Assembly: GCA_963707835.1 (NCBI GenBank) | Contig: CAVPRI010000002.1 | Span: forward strand, 992,001-1,056,000 | Length of the DNA: 64,000 bases | Source of the DNA: Bog-473 sp963707835 | GTDB taxonomy: Bacteria > Actinomycetota > Acidimicrobiia > Acidimicrobiales > RAAP-2 | Direction of reading: 5' to 3' | Shown: positions 17,806-26,158 of the stretch, piece by piece | How the letters are laid out: the number at the start of each line of letters is the position of its first letter | Numbering within the stretch: position 1 is the stretch's first letter | Notes under the pieces: generated by a model | Told to the model about the DNA's origin: nothing | Database searches by the model: none | The model's input: only the letters and a program-made list of their open reading frames with translations | Translations under genes and position numbers: made by a program

Positions 17806-18841
17806 TCACACCGTTCCGACACGCACCAGCGACTTGATGGCCCGTCGCTCGTCCATGGCCGCATAGGCCTCGGCCACGTGCTCGAGGTCGGTCTCGTAGT
17901 CGAGGACCGCTCCGGGATCGATCAACCCCTCGAGGACATCCCCGAGCAGCTCGGGGATGTACCGCCGAGAGGGCGCCGGGCCACCGCTCCAGGCGACGTT
18001 GCGGTAGAAGGTGCCGGTAAAGGGCACCAGGCCGTGGGGGACCCCGACCACCCCGATGACCGAGCCCGGCCGGGCGATGGCTGCCGCGGTGGCGATGGAC
18101 TGGGCGGTCCCGACGCATTCCATCGAGGCATCGACCCCGACGCCGCCGGTCAGCTCCATCACGGCGTGCTCGGCCGCCTCGCCGCGCTCCTCGACGATGT
18201 CGGTGGCGCCGAAGGTGCGTGCCAGCTCCTGACGCTGCGGGTGGCGACTGAGGGCGATGATCCGCTCGGCCCCGAGCCGCTTGGAGGCCAGAACCGCACT
18301 GAGCCCGACGGCACCGTCGCCGACCACGGCGACGGTCTGGCCTCGCCGCACACCGGCGCAGACGGCCGCGTGGTGACCGGTCGACATGACATCGGACAGC
18401 GCGAGCAGGGACCGCAGCACCGGGTCGGGATGTCCCGAACCCGGGACGGGCACCAGGGTGGGGCCGGCGAGCGGGACCCGCACGGCCTCGCCCTGGCCGC
18501 CGTCGAACTCACCGTTGCCGAACACACCCGCGGACGCAGCGGATGGTCGAGCCGTTGAGGCAGTGCGGGCACGACATGTCGCTGAAGATGAACGGGGCGA
18601 TGACCAGGTCCCCGGCGGCCACCCCGCGTACCTCGTCCCCGATCGACTCGACCACACCGATGAATTCGTGCCCGATGGACCCGACCGCATGCGGGGTCTC
18701 GCCCCGGTAGTACCACAGGTCCGACCCGCACACGCAGGCCAGGACGACCCGGACCACGGCGTCCGTCGGCTCCTCGACGATCGGGTCCGGCCGGTCGGCC
18801 ACCCCGATCGACCCTGGACCGTTGAAGACCGCTGCGCGCAT
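17806..18841 (-). CDS. Zinc-dependent alcohol dehydrogenase (MDR family, one frameshift)
   Basis: About 345 residues when one frame break near 18526-18530 is repaired. The catalytic-zinc region (CVCGSDLWYYRG, GHEFIGVVE) and the structural-zinc cysteines (CPHCLNGSTIRC) are in one frame. From GVFGNGEFDGGQGEAV onward, including the NAD(P)-binding VGDGAVGLSAVLA, the other frame is used. The start at ATG 18841 has GAGAAGGAG upstream. It is the last gene of the operon headed by the TetR gene at 20952. It probably oxidises an alcohol or adduct produced by its neighbours (mycothiol-type enzyme, metallo-hydrolase); that is inference. A decayed copy of this gene lies at 20998-21176. Confidence 0.85.
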
Positions 18842-18911
18842 GACCGCTCCTTCTCCCGGATCCCTCGTGGTCCGGCCATCACCAGACAACCAGGATCCGA
18901 GCCCCGGTGTG

Positions 18912-19634
18912 TCACCCGGCACTGGTCAGGCGTCGCTCGTAGTCGTCGGCCAGGGCCAGAAGTGCCGTGCCGGTGTCGCCCTTGAAGGACGATCCGTGCA
19001 TGATGGCCAGTGTGGTGGGCGCCAGCTCGGCCAGGCGGCGCACCGTCGGGGCGGTCTGTGGCGTGAGGCACGATGCCTGGAACATGTCCTCGGCCGCCAC
19101 CGCCGCCGCGACCAGATCGTTCTCCGTCACGGCCGGGCCGTCCCCGACCTGGGAGAGCAGGTCTCCACAGAACAAGGTGCCGGTGGTCTCCTCGTAGAGG
19201 ACGTGGGCGTCCCAGCCGTGCGGCACGTGCGGGGTGTCGATGCTGCGGATCAGTCGGCCGCCGAGATCGAGAGGGCTCTCGGGCGACATCGGAACCGGGG
19301 GCCGGTCGGCCAGGTCGTCGATGGACACCATGCAGCCCACGGCGGTGTGCGCCACCTGGGCGCCCGGGGCCGCCTCGAGGAGCAGGTTCATGGCACCACA
19401 CTCGTCGGCCTCGAGATGGCCGAACATGATCCAGCGGATCCGCTCGAGCGGGAGGATCGAGCTGATCGCCTCCGAGACGGCGGGGAACATACGCCGCGGT
19501 CCGGTGTGGAAGATGGCCGGCTCGTCGGCATCGATGACGAACTGGTTGAAGGTGAAGCCGGTCGGTCCGATCTCGGGTACGAAGGTGGACAGCCGGTAGA
19601 TGCGGTCGGCGATCTCGTCGATACGGGTCTCCAT
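18912..19634 (-). CDS. MBL-fold metallo-hydrolase, flavodiiron-like subtype
   Basis: A 240-residue stand-alone metallo-beta-lactamase domain of the type seen in flavodiiron proteins (ODP-like). The ligand pattern is visible as GHLEADECGAM (H-x-E-x-D), TPHVPHGWD, FCGDLLSQ and MHGSS near the C-terminus. The position that is usually His after H-x-E-x-D reads Glu here. No flavodoxin domain follows, so it is not a complete flavodiiron protein. It starts 10 bases after the upstream mycothiol-type gene and is 70 bases ahead of the dehydrogenase, within the TetR operon. Hydrolysis of a thioester or mycothiol adduct, or dioxygen/NO chemistry at a diiron site, are both possible. Confidence 0.82.
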   Translation of the reverse strand: METRIDEIADRIYRLSTFVPEIGPTGFTFNQFVIDADEPAIFHTGPRRMFPAVSEAISSILPLERIRWIMFGHLEADECGAMNLLLEAAPGAQVAHTAVGCMVSIDDLADRPPVPMSPESPLDLGGRLIRSIDTPHVPHGWDAHVLYEETTGTLFCGDLLSQVGDGPAVTENDLVAAAVAAEDMFQASCLTPQTAPTVRRLAELAPTTLAIMHGSSFKGDTGTALLALADDYERRLTSAG

Positions 19635-19643
19635 GGGTTCTCC

Positions 19644-20374
19644 TTAGAGCGGGAGCGGATGGCTGAGGACGCCGGTGCCGGGCAGGCGACCGGAGAGGGT
19701 GCGGATGAATTCCAGGGCGTCGATCTCGACGCGCTCGCCGTCGGTCCCCGCGCGAAGGCGCCCCCGGCGGGACCGTCGAGCACGAGCTCGAAGGCCTGGC
19801 CGTGGAGGCCCGCCCACTCGGCGACGATGTCCGCCACCAGTCGACCGTCGTGGTCGGCGGTCGGCTCCATGGGCCGGTCGAGGGCCGTGTGGATGTCGAT
19901 GCGATGGGCCCAGACGTCGCGCGTGAAGCCCACGTCGAGCAGGTACTTGAGCGGTGCCCAGCCGATCGGCGGCCCGAACGGGACCGGAACGAAGCGCGCC
20001 GGCGGCGGTGTCCGCCACCGGCCCTTGACCGCCCTGGGCCCCACCGCGGCCACCTGCAGCACGATCTCGTCGTTCGAGAGGTGGGCCCGCTCGCGAATCT
20101 GCAGCTCGTTGAGGCCGTCCACCCAAAGGTGCGAGTCGATCTCCTTGTTGAGCGGCATGCCCCGCCGGAACTGGTGGGCGAACTCCCGCAACGAGGCCTG
20201 GGCATCGCCTGACCCGAGGACGTGGAGCACCATCGTCCGGACGTCCCAGCCCGGACAGTCGGTGGGCGTCGACCACTCCTGCGGCGTCAGCGACGCCACG
20301 AGCGCGGCGAACCGCCTGAACTCCTCCTCGGCCAGGATCCGAGCCTCTGGTCGCGTGATACGCGTGGGCATCAT
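19644..20374 (-). CDS. Mycothiol-dependent maleylpyruvate-isomerase (DinB-like) family enzyme (one frameshift)
   Basis: About 243 residues once a missing base in the CCCC run at 19746-19749 is allowed for. The N-terminal family pattern FRRFAALVASLTPQEWSTPT-DCPGWDVRTMVLHV contains the first metal His, and the later DVWAHRIDIHTAL gives a D-x-x-x-H variant of the usual E-x-x-x-H. The C-terminus (TDGERVEIDALEFIRTLSGR) is the usual mycothiol-associated tail. Such enzymes use mycothiol for isomerisation or conjugation. The start is ATG 20374, overlapping the TetR stop as ATGA, so translation is coupled. AAGGAGGAG lies six bases before it. Substrate unknown. Confidence 0.82.
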
Positions 20375-20952
20375 CGGCCACTCCTCCTTTCGATCGCGTC
20401 GTCGAGGTAGAGATCGACGAGGCGGCCCAGGTGGCGGGTCCAACGATTTCCGCCGGGCTCGTTGCTCAGCTGGGCCGCCATGAGACCGGCCACCATGGCC
20501 ACGATGCAGTCGATGTCCCCCTGCTCACCGACGCCGGCCGCCCTGATCGCCGCGTCCACCTGACCCAAGGCTTCCTGGGCCAGTGCATACGACTCGGGTG
20601 AGGGCGTGAAGCCCGGCACATGGCGCTCGAACAACAGCTCGCACCGGGCGGGATCCTCCATGGCGAAGGCGACGAACGCAGCCAGCAACTTCTTGACGGC
20701 AGCGCGCGGGTCACGCGGCAGCTTCACCGCACCCAAGTGGGCGAGCAGCTGGCGGTTGCCGTCGGCGAACATGGCGTCGTAGAGAGCCAGCTTCGAGTCG
20801 AAGTAGGCGTAGAGCGACGGCTGCCGCATCCCGACTTCACGGGCCAAGGAGTGCAGCGAGATGCCGGCGATGCCGTGCTCTCGGGCCAGTACCCAGGCCG
20901 CCTCGACGATCTCGGCCACCTTGGCCTGTCGACGCTCCGTGACGCCACCCAT
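20371..20952 (-). CDS. TetR-family transcriptional regulator
   Basis: About 193 residues. The N-terminal helix-turn-helix, with ISLHSLAREVGMRQPSLYAYFDSK at about residues 30-53, matches the TetR recognition helix pattern. The C-terminal ligand-binding part is helical and closes with LVDLYLDDAIERRSGR. I chose ATG 20952 because the promoter at 20973-21001 would start transcription near 20966, leaving a short leader containing AGGT. An in-frame ATG at 20964 would be practically leaderless. It heads the operon with the mycothiol-type enzyme, the metallo-hydrolase and the dehydrogenase, and two palindromic operators overlap its own promoter, so autoregulated repression is likely. Confidence 0.9.
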   Translation of the reverse strand: MGGVTERRQAKVAEIVEAAWVLAREHGIAGISLHSLAREVGMRQPSLYAYFDSKLALYDAMFADGNRQLLAHLGAVKLPRDPRAAVKKLLAAFVAFAMEDPARCELLFERHVPGFTPSPESYALAQEALGQVDAAIRAAGVGEQGDIDCIVAMVAGLMAAQLSNEPGGNRWTRHLGRLVDLYLDDAIERRSGR

Positions 20953-20954
20953 CG

Positions 20955-20994
20955 TACCTATCATCGATAGGTACTTTACCTATTATCGATAGGT
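20955..20994. promoter_or_regulatory. Paired palindromic operators for the TetR operon
   Basis: TACCTATCATCGATAGGTA at 20955-20973 and ACCTATTATCGATAGGT at 20978-20994 are two near-identical inverted repeats with arms ACCTAT/ATAGGT. Their centres are 22 bp apart, about two helical turns. The first lies downstream of the -10 element; the second covers the -35/-10 spacer. This is the classic layout of an autorepressing TetR protein. Confidence 0.82.
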
Positions 20995-21001
20995 CTGTCA
21001 A
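20973..21001 (-). promoter_or_regulatory. Sigma-70-type promoter of the TetR operon
   Basis: On the minus strand TTGACA (20996-21001) is followed after exactly 17 bases by TAAAGT (20973-20978). The expected start of transcription is near 20966. The -35 element is a consensus match and the spacer is optimal. The two operators overlap it. Confidence 0.8.
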
Positions 21002-21176
21002 GGGGAGACCCCCAACAGCAGTGAGCTCGCTGCGGGCACAGCACCGGCGGAGAGGTGCGGCGACCCGTCGAGGACGTCATGGAGGAGCTCGGGGATGGAG
21101 AAGCCAGAGGGCGCCGGGCCGGCTCCTGAGGCCGCTGGGTGACGGCCGAGGGCCATGATCCGCTCGGTCCCCTCCC
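20998..21176 (-). pseudogene. Remnant of a zinc alcohol dehydrogenase (internal deletion)
   Basis: The minus-strand frame just after the permease stop reads EGTERIMALGRHP and then, without the expected middle of the protein, GPAPSGFSIPELLHDVLDG. Both pieces match the intact dehydrogenase at 17806-18841 (GAERIIALSRHP and GPAPSRRYIPELLGDVLEG), which has about 85 residues between them. No start, zinc motifs or cofactor fold remain, and the frame ends at 20998. I read it as a dead, internally deleted paralogue abutting the TetR promoter. Part of the -35 region lies inside it. Confidence 0.72.
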
Positions 21177-22562
21177 TCAGGGGCGGGCGCCGCCGGAGAC
21201 GGTGGTTCCCCGCCGGGACAGGGCGTCCACGGTCACCGCGGCGATCAGCACCAGACCGGTCACGATGAACTCCCACTGGACCGCCAGGCCGAGAAGGTAC
21301 ATCCCGTTGTAAATGGCCCCGATCACCAGTCCACCCAGCACGCCGTTGGCCGCCTTGCCGCGCCCGCCGAAGAGCGACGTCCCGCCGATCACCGCGGCCG
21401 CCACTGCGTAGAGGACCAGCTGGCCACCGTTGACGTTGTTGGACATCCCTCCGAGGTAGGCGGCGTAGAGGATGCCGGCGATGCCGGCGGTGAACGAGCA
21501 CAGCACGAATGCCATCGTGCGCACCCGGGGAACCCGGATGCCGGCCCGCCGGGCCGCCTCGGCATTGCCACCGATGGCGTAGACGTACCGCCCGTAGCGA
21601 GTGCGTTGCAGCAGCACCGTCCAGGCCGCCAGCACGCCGAAAACGATGTAGATGGCGTAGGGCACACCCTCGAGGGTGCCCACGGTGGCCCGGTTCAGGT
21701 TGCAGACGAACACGACGGCGATGCCGCTGACGGCGATCAGCACGATCTTTCCCACGGTCACACCGAGCGGTGGTGCCACCAGACCGCTACGGCGCCGCCG
21801 CTGGTCCCGGAAGGCGATGTTGGTGCCGAGGAGGCCCACGACCACGATCACGGAGATCCAGCCGACCAGGGGACTCACATGGCCCCACATCATGTCGTAG
21901 ATGGCATGCAGGTTCACCGACTGGCCGCTGAGGCTCGGGTAGCCCGAGAACGGGCCGAGGGCCAGCACGATGAGGAGCACGCCGTTGAAGATGAGCAGTC
22001 CGGCCAAGGTGACGATGAATGACGGCAGACGCAGGCGGGTGATGAGGGTGCCTTGCAGAAAGCCGATGAATGCACACACGGCCAGCGCGGCGATCACGGC
22101 CGCCCACCAGGGCCAGTTGGCCGTGGTGGGCTGCACCAGCTGGACCGCGATAGCGCCACCCAGAGGACCGACGTAGCCGGCCGACAGGTCGATGTCCCCG
22201 AGGAGGAGGGCAAACGTCTCGGCCATGGCCAGCACCATGAACACGGCGCTCTGGAGGAAGAGGTTGACCAGGTTGCCGGCCGAGATGAAGACGTGGTTCG
22301 GGCTGACGGCCTCGAAGACCACGACGATGATGATCAGCGCCAGGACGACCGGCAGGAGCCCGCTGTCGCCGCCGCGGACCCGCCGGATCTGGCCATGGAG
22401 GTACTCGGACAAGGTCTGCGCGACGATCGCCGGCGGGACGGCGATCTCCGCCGCTTGGGCCGCCGTGGGGTCGGTGATGGCCGCCTCGGCGGCGGCGGCG
22501 GCCATCACCTGCTCCCCGCTCCCAGCGGCGACGCCCGGACGATCAGAGCCCGCCAGGGTCAC
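21177..22562 (-). CDS. Sugar ABC transporter permease (XylH/RbsC type)
   Basis: A 461-residue inner-membrane permease with about ten to twelve hydrophobic segments. Family signatures include the run SAVFMVLAMAETFALLLGDIDLS and the cytoplasmic-loop pattern RYGRYVYAIGGNAEAARRAGI, where the ATPase docks. An unusual hydrophilic leader of about 65 residues precedes the first membrane span. The gene starts at GTG 22562, overlapping the ATPase stop as GTGA. With the upstream ATPase and binding protein it forms an uptake system for a pentose such as xylose or ribose. Downstream it runs directly into the dehydrogenase remnant. Confidence 0.9.
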   Translation of the reverse strand: MTLAGSDRPGVAAGSGEQVMAAAAAEAAITDPTAAQAAEIAVPPAIVAQTLSEYLHGQIRRVRGGDSGLLPVVLALIIIVVVFEAVSPNHVFISAGNLVNLFLQSAVFMVLAMAETFALLLGDIDLSAGYVGPLGGAIAVQLVQPTTANWPWWAAVIAALAVCAFIGFLQGTLITRLRLPSFIVTLAGLLIFNGVLLIVLALGPFSGYPSLSGQSVNLHAIYDMMWGHVSPLVGWISVIVVVGLLGTNIAFRDQRRRRSGLVAPPLGVTVGKIVLIAVSGIAVVFVCNLNRATVGTLEGVPYAIYIVFGVLAAWTVLLQRTRYGRYVYAIGGNAEAARRAGIRVPRVRTMAFVLCSFTAGIAGILYAAYLGGMSNNVNGGQLVLYAVAAAVIGGTSLFGGRGKAANGVLGGLVIGAIYNGMYLLGLAVQWEFIVTGLVLIAAVTVDALSRRGTTVSGGARP

Positions 22563-23365
22563 GCCGACCTCCCTCCGTCAGCGGCGGCCGCCACCGGGCC
22601 CGAACCCCCGGTGGTCATGTACTCGACCACGCTCTGACGGTCGAAGGTCGAGGCGTCCCGTTGGACGACGAGCTTGCCCAGATGCAAAACGGCGATCCGG
22701 TCCGCCACGGCGAAGACGTCATTGAGGTTGTGCGAGATGACGATGACCGCCAGGCCGTTCTCGCGAAGGCTCCGGATGAGATCGAGCACCATGGCCGTCT
22801 GGGTGACGCCCAGGGCGGCGGTGGGCTCGTCCATGATGACCAGCTTTGAGTTCCACATGACGGCCCGGGCGACGGCCACCGACTGGCGTTGGCCGCCCGA
22901 GAGCGAACCCACCGGCTGACGGATGGAGCGTACCGAGGTCACCCGCAGACCGGCCATGGTCTCGGCCGCCGCTCGCTCCATGGCGTCCTCGTCGAGCAGC
23001 CGGTGCCGGACCCTCTCGCGACCGAGGAACATGTTCTGGACGATGTCCAGATTGTCGGCCAAGGCCAGGTCCTGGTAGACGGTCTCGATGCCGAGCTCGG
23101 CTGCGTCGTGTGCGCTCCGGATGCGGACCGGTCGGCCCTCCCAGAAGATCTGGCCATCGGTGGGTTCGTGGGCACCGGCGATGCACTTGATCAGCACCGA
23201 CTTGCCCGCACCGTTGTCACCGCACAACGCAGTGACCTTCCCGGCCGGCACATCGAGATCCACCTCGGTCAACGCCTGGATCGGACCGAAGCTCTTGGAG
23301 AGCCCGCGGATGGAGAGCAGCCCCTCGACCGTGCCACCGTCGATGCCGTCGACCGTCACCGTCAC
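22559..23365 (-). CDS. Sugar ABC transporter ATP-binding protein, single-NBD form
   Basis: A 268-residue ATPase. Walker A is GDNGAGKSVLIK, the signature motif LSGGQRQSVAVARA, Walker B VIMDEPTAALG and the switch His is in VISHNLNDVF. RbsA/XylG-type ATPases normally have two fused domains of about 500 residues; this one has only one, so it must act as a homodimer. It begins at 23365, 85 bases after the binding-protein gene, and overlaps the permease start by four bases. Confidence 0.92.
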   Translation of the reverse strand: MTVTVDGIDGGTVEGLLSIRGLSKSFGPIQALTEVDLDVPAGKVTALCGDNGAGKSVLIKCIAGAHEPTDGQIFWEGRPVRIRSAHDAAELGIETVYQDLALADNLDIVQNMFLGRERVRHRLLDEDAMERAAAETMAGLRVTSVRSIRQPVGSLSGGQRQSVAVARAVMWNSKLVIMDEPTAALGVTQTAMVLDLIRSLRENGLAVIVISHNLNDVFAVADRIAVLHLGKLVVQRDASTFDRQSVVEYMTTGGSGPVAAAADGGRSA

Positions 23366-23450
23366 CGCACCCCCGGAGCCAGGGTACCCGGATGCGCCCT
23401 CTCCGCCGCGGGAGCGATGGAGAGGGCGCGGGCCACAGGCGCAGCCCGGG

Positions 23451-24701
23451 TCACGGGTTGATTCCGACAGCCTTGCAAGCGGAGGCGCCGACGGACGTGC
23501 ACAGCGTCGAGGCCGAGATGAACTTGTCGTGGATGACCGTCTTGTTCATGTTCGCCCCCGTCACCCAGGTCGGGGTCAGCAGGACGGCAGGCTGCGTGGT
23601 GCCCGAGACGCCTGACGGCGGGGACGTCGTCCCGTTCACCAGGGCCTTGGGCGGGTTCTTGCCGGCCCGCAAGATGGTGGCCAGGGTCACCGCCGCCTGG
23701 GTCTCCTTGTAGATGGGCTTGTAGACCGAGCCGCACTGGTAACCGGTGAGGACGTTCTCCATGCCCTGGAGCGTGGCGTCCTGACCAGTGGTCGGGATCT
23801 TCTTCGGCTTGACGCCGGAGTTCTTCAGGTCACCGATCACCGCATTGGCCAGACCGTCGTTGGCCTCCACCGTGGCGTTGATGTTCGGGTGCGCCGTGTA
23901 CTGCTGCTGGAAGATCTGCGCACCGGTGGCGTTCGTCCACCCCGGGGTGATCTTGTCGCCGACGAGGACCCAACCCTTCGAGTTGGTCTTGCCGGCGCTC
24001 AGCGGCGTCTGGGTGGTGCCCCAGATGACCGAGTTGTAGCCCTGGGCGAACGACACCACGTTGGGGTCGGTGTCCTCACCGCCGTCGAGCTCGAAGACCT
24101 GGGGCTTGTTGACCTTCCAGGCGGCCACGCAGGCGTTGAATCCGCCCCCGATCAGCTTGCCCACCGTGACGTTGTTGAAGCTCACGTAGTACGTCGGGTT
24201 CCCCACGAAGGTGGCCCGGTCGTAGCTGATCAGCTTCACGCCGTGCGAGGTCGCGTACGACTGGACCTGGTTGCCCACCGTGGAGTCGAGCGGGTCGAAG
24301 ATCAGCGTCTTGGCCCCGAGGGAGATGTCGGCCTGGGCCAGCGAGAGCTCGTTGGCGTCGACACCCTGGGCGTTGTCGATCTTGTACTGCGACGGTGAGT
24401 AACCGGCCGCCGCGAACGCCTGGTGAAAGTACGGCGCGTCGAAGTCGACGTAGCGGGTCGACGACGTCGTGTCGGGCAGGATCACGCCGACCAGCCCCTT
24501 CCCGGCATTCGTGAGGGGCTTCAGCGCGTTCATGGCTTTGAAGTTCACCGTGAAGCCGTTGACGTTGACGCTCGACGGTACCGACGCGGCACCGGCCGAT
24601 GCCGCACCGCTCCCGACGACGCCGATCACTCCCACCGCCGATACCGTGGCCACAGCCAGCCGTGAGCGCCTCGCGCTCCGCTTTCTCCGTTGAGCCGTCA
24701 T
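23451..24701 (-). CDS. Sugar ABC transporter substrate-binding protein (XylF-like)
   Basis: A 416-residue periplasmic-binding-protein I fold protein. The N-terminal Arg-rich segment and Ala/Gly/Val core (about residues 18-40) form a signal peptide, cut near AGAAS. GLVGVILPDTTSS and later GVKLISYDRA and EANDGLANAVIGDL are the hinge and ligand-site strands of pentose-binding proteins. It is the first gene of the three-gene transporter operon. GCTCCTCTAGGAGGCAACG precedes the ATG and contains the Shine-Dalgarno site within a small palindrome. Palindromes at 24730-24744 may be an operator. Substrate inferred as xylose or a similar pentose. Confidence 0.88.
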   Translation of the reverse strand: MTAQRRKRSARRSRLAVATVSAVGVIGVVGSGAASAGAASVPSSVNVNGFTVNFKAMNALKPLTNAGKGLVGVILPDTTSSTRYVDFDAPYFHQAFAAAGYSPSQYKIDNAQGVDANELSLAQADISLGAKTLIFDPLDSTVGNQVQSYATSHGVKLISYDRATFVGNPTYYVSFNNVTVGKLIGGGFNACVAAWKVNKPQVFELDGGEDTDPNVVSFAQGYNSVIWGTTQTPLSAGKTNSKGWVLVGDKITPGWTNATGAQIFQQQYTAHPNINATVEANDGLANAVIGDLKNSGVKPKKIPTTGQDATLQGMENVLTGYQCGSVYKPIYKETQAAVTLATILRAGKNPPKALVNGTTSPPSGVSGTTQPAVLLTPTWVTGANMNKTVIHDKFISASTLCTSVGASACKAVGINP

Positions 24702-24993
24702 CGTTGCCTCCTAGAGGAGCTGGGCCAATCGGTATCCGTTACCGACGCCGAGTCAGCTTGTTACCGTTCCCTAACTATTTTCCGCGGTTCTTGACATCGG
24801 CTAGGGCCTAAAGGCCCGACGTCGCCTCGCCAGGATCATGCTCCCGAAGCGAACTTGGACCACACGTCCTGCGACGTTGACGAGTGCCCCGGGGTGAGCG
24901 GGACCATCGCTTAAAACGAAACGAAAGTCGACGAAGGAGGCACGGCGGAGAACCGTGTCGCTTTCCGGGGCCAGCTGGCCAAGTCGGCAGGGC
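24702..24993. promoter_or_regulatory. Leader of the sugar transporter operon with inverted repeats
   Basis: A 292-base gap between the binding-protein start (24701) and the PAP2 phosphatase end (24994). CGGTATCCGTTACCG at 24730-24744 is an inverted repeat (CGGTA/TACCG arms); a GTTA/TAAC pair sits at 24760-24775. Both are plausible LacI/ROK-type operator sites for a sugar operon. GGGCC-TAAA-GGCCC at 24804-24817 is a hairpin that may end the PAP2 transcript. No gene is seen here. Confidence 0.5.
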
Positions 24994-25728
24994 TCAGCAG
25001 TGAGCCTCGGCGTCAATGCGCTTCGGGCGGACATCGGAAGCGAACAATGCCAAGAGGACCACCAGCCACGCGCCGACGAAGATCAAGCTCGCCACGACGT
25101 CGGTGGTCCAGTGCACACCCAACTCAACCCGCGAGAACGCCACCGCCACCACTGCCAAGCCCGCGAGCAGCCACGCCAGTGTTCGAGAGCGCGAACTTGG
25201 GGCGATGGCCGCCACCACAAGCGCCAAGGTGGTGAACACGAGGAGGGCGACGGCGGTGTGACCCGACGGCCACGACCAGCCGTGCGCCGAGACGACCCGG
25301 AGATCCTGTGGCGGGCGGTCACGCTCGACGACGTGCTTGGCCAGTGTCACGCCGCCGTTCTCCCCGGCCCAGGCGACAACCACCAGAACCACGGCGGCCA
25401 CCGGGAGGCGGCGGCGGAAGGCGAGGGCCATCAAGAGGATCCCGGTCACCACGAGCGCGACCCACGAACCGAGCCACGTCGCGGTCTTCATGATCGCGTT
25501 GAGCGCCGGGGTCCGGTGAGCGACGACAACGGACGTCACGTGGCGGTCGAATGCATTGACTGAGGAGGAGTGCACGACCCCCTCACCGAACGCGATCAGG
25601 AGTCCGGTCAGGGCAGCCCAGGCCACGATGAGTACAAGGACCCGCACGGAACGCCTGCGGCGGTGGCGGCTCACCTGCGGTGAATCAGGCGATTCGGTCT
25701 CTGGCGATTCTGGGGACAGGGCCGACAA
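24994..25728 (-). CDS. PAP2-family membrane phosphatase
   Basis: A 244-residue membrane protein with six predicted spans. The three phosphatase motifs are present: KHVVERDRPP (K-x6-RP), PSGHT, and SRVELGVHWTTDV (SR-x5-H-x3-D). It likely dephosphorylates a lipid such as undecaprenyl pyrophosphate or phosphatidic acid at the outer face of the membrane. The start is uncertain: TTG 25728 gives a Ser/Pro/Glu-rich tail before the first span, while GTG 25671 would start at SRHRRRRSVRV. It diverges from the DUF4235 gene after about 41 bases. Confidence 0.85.
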   Translation of the reverse strand: MSALSPESPETESPDSPQVSRHRRRRSVRVLVLIVAWAALTGLLIAFGEGVVHSSSVNAFDRHVTSVVVAHRTPALNAIMKTATWLGSWVALVVTGILLMALAFRRRLPVAAVVLVVVAWAGENGGVTLAKHVVERDRPPQDLRVVSAHGWSWPSGHTAVALLVFTTLALVVAAIAPSSRSRTLAWLLAGLAVVAVAFSRVELGVHWTTDVVASLIFVGAWLVVLLALFASDVRPKRIDAEAHC

Positions 25729-25769
25729 GGTACATTCTTGGGTGTGACTGTGCGACGGGTGCGCCCGGC

Positions 25770-26072
25770 ATGATCAGCCGTGAGCGGATGTGGAAGATGG
25801 TCTCGATCATCACCGGCATGCTGGGCGGGCTGCTGGCCCGGAAGCTCATCCGGGCCACGTATCAGGCCGTCCGCAAGGACACTGCCCCAGCGACGCCTTT
25901 CGACCCCACCAACCCCCAGTTCTCATGGCCCGACGCCCTGCTGTGGGCGGCCGCAGCGGGTATCGGCCTCGGGATCGCCAAGGTGATGAGCGCCCGAATC
26001 GCCGCCATCGGCTGGGAGGCCGCGACGGGCACACTCCCCCCGGGAGCTGTCGAGGAGCCCGCGGTCGACTGA
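25770..26072 (+). CDS. DUF4235 family small membrane protein
   Basis: A 100-residue protein with two hydrophobic segments around a soluble loop: MVSIITGMLGGLLARKLIRA, a Pro-rich loop (FDPTNPQFSWPDALLW), then AAAAGIGLGIAKVMSARI. This is the layout of the actinobacterial DUF4235 family, whose function is unknown. ATG 25770 was chosen; ATG 25788 is possible. It faces away from the PAP2 gene. Confidence 0.75.
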   Translation: MISRERMWKMVSIITGMLGGLLARKLIRATYQAVRKDTAPATPFDPTNPQFSWPDALLWAAAAGIGLGIAKVMSARIAAIGWEAATGTLPPGAVEEPAVD

Positions 26073-26158
26073 GTTCGGCTGGTCTGGCTCGCGGCCAAGA
26101 TCACGAACCGCCTTGCGTCACTGCTGCGCGCGGATCGCGTGCAGCAGTGCGAACGGTC

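Noticed and set aside
17806..20205. One giant minus-strand protein across the TetR operon region
   Set aside because: It joins shadows of several genes; only its part from 17806 to about 18528 (the dehydrogenase C-terminus) is real.
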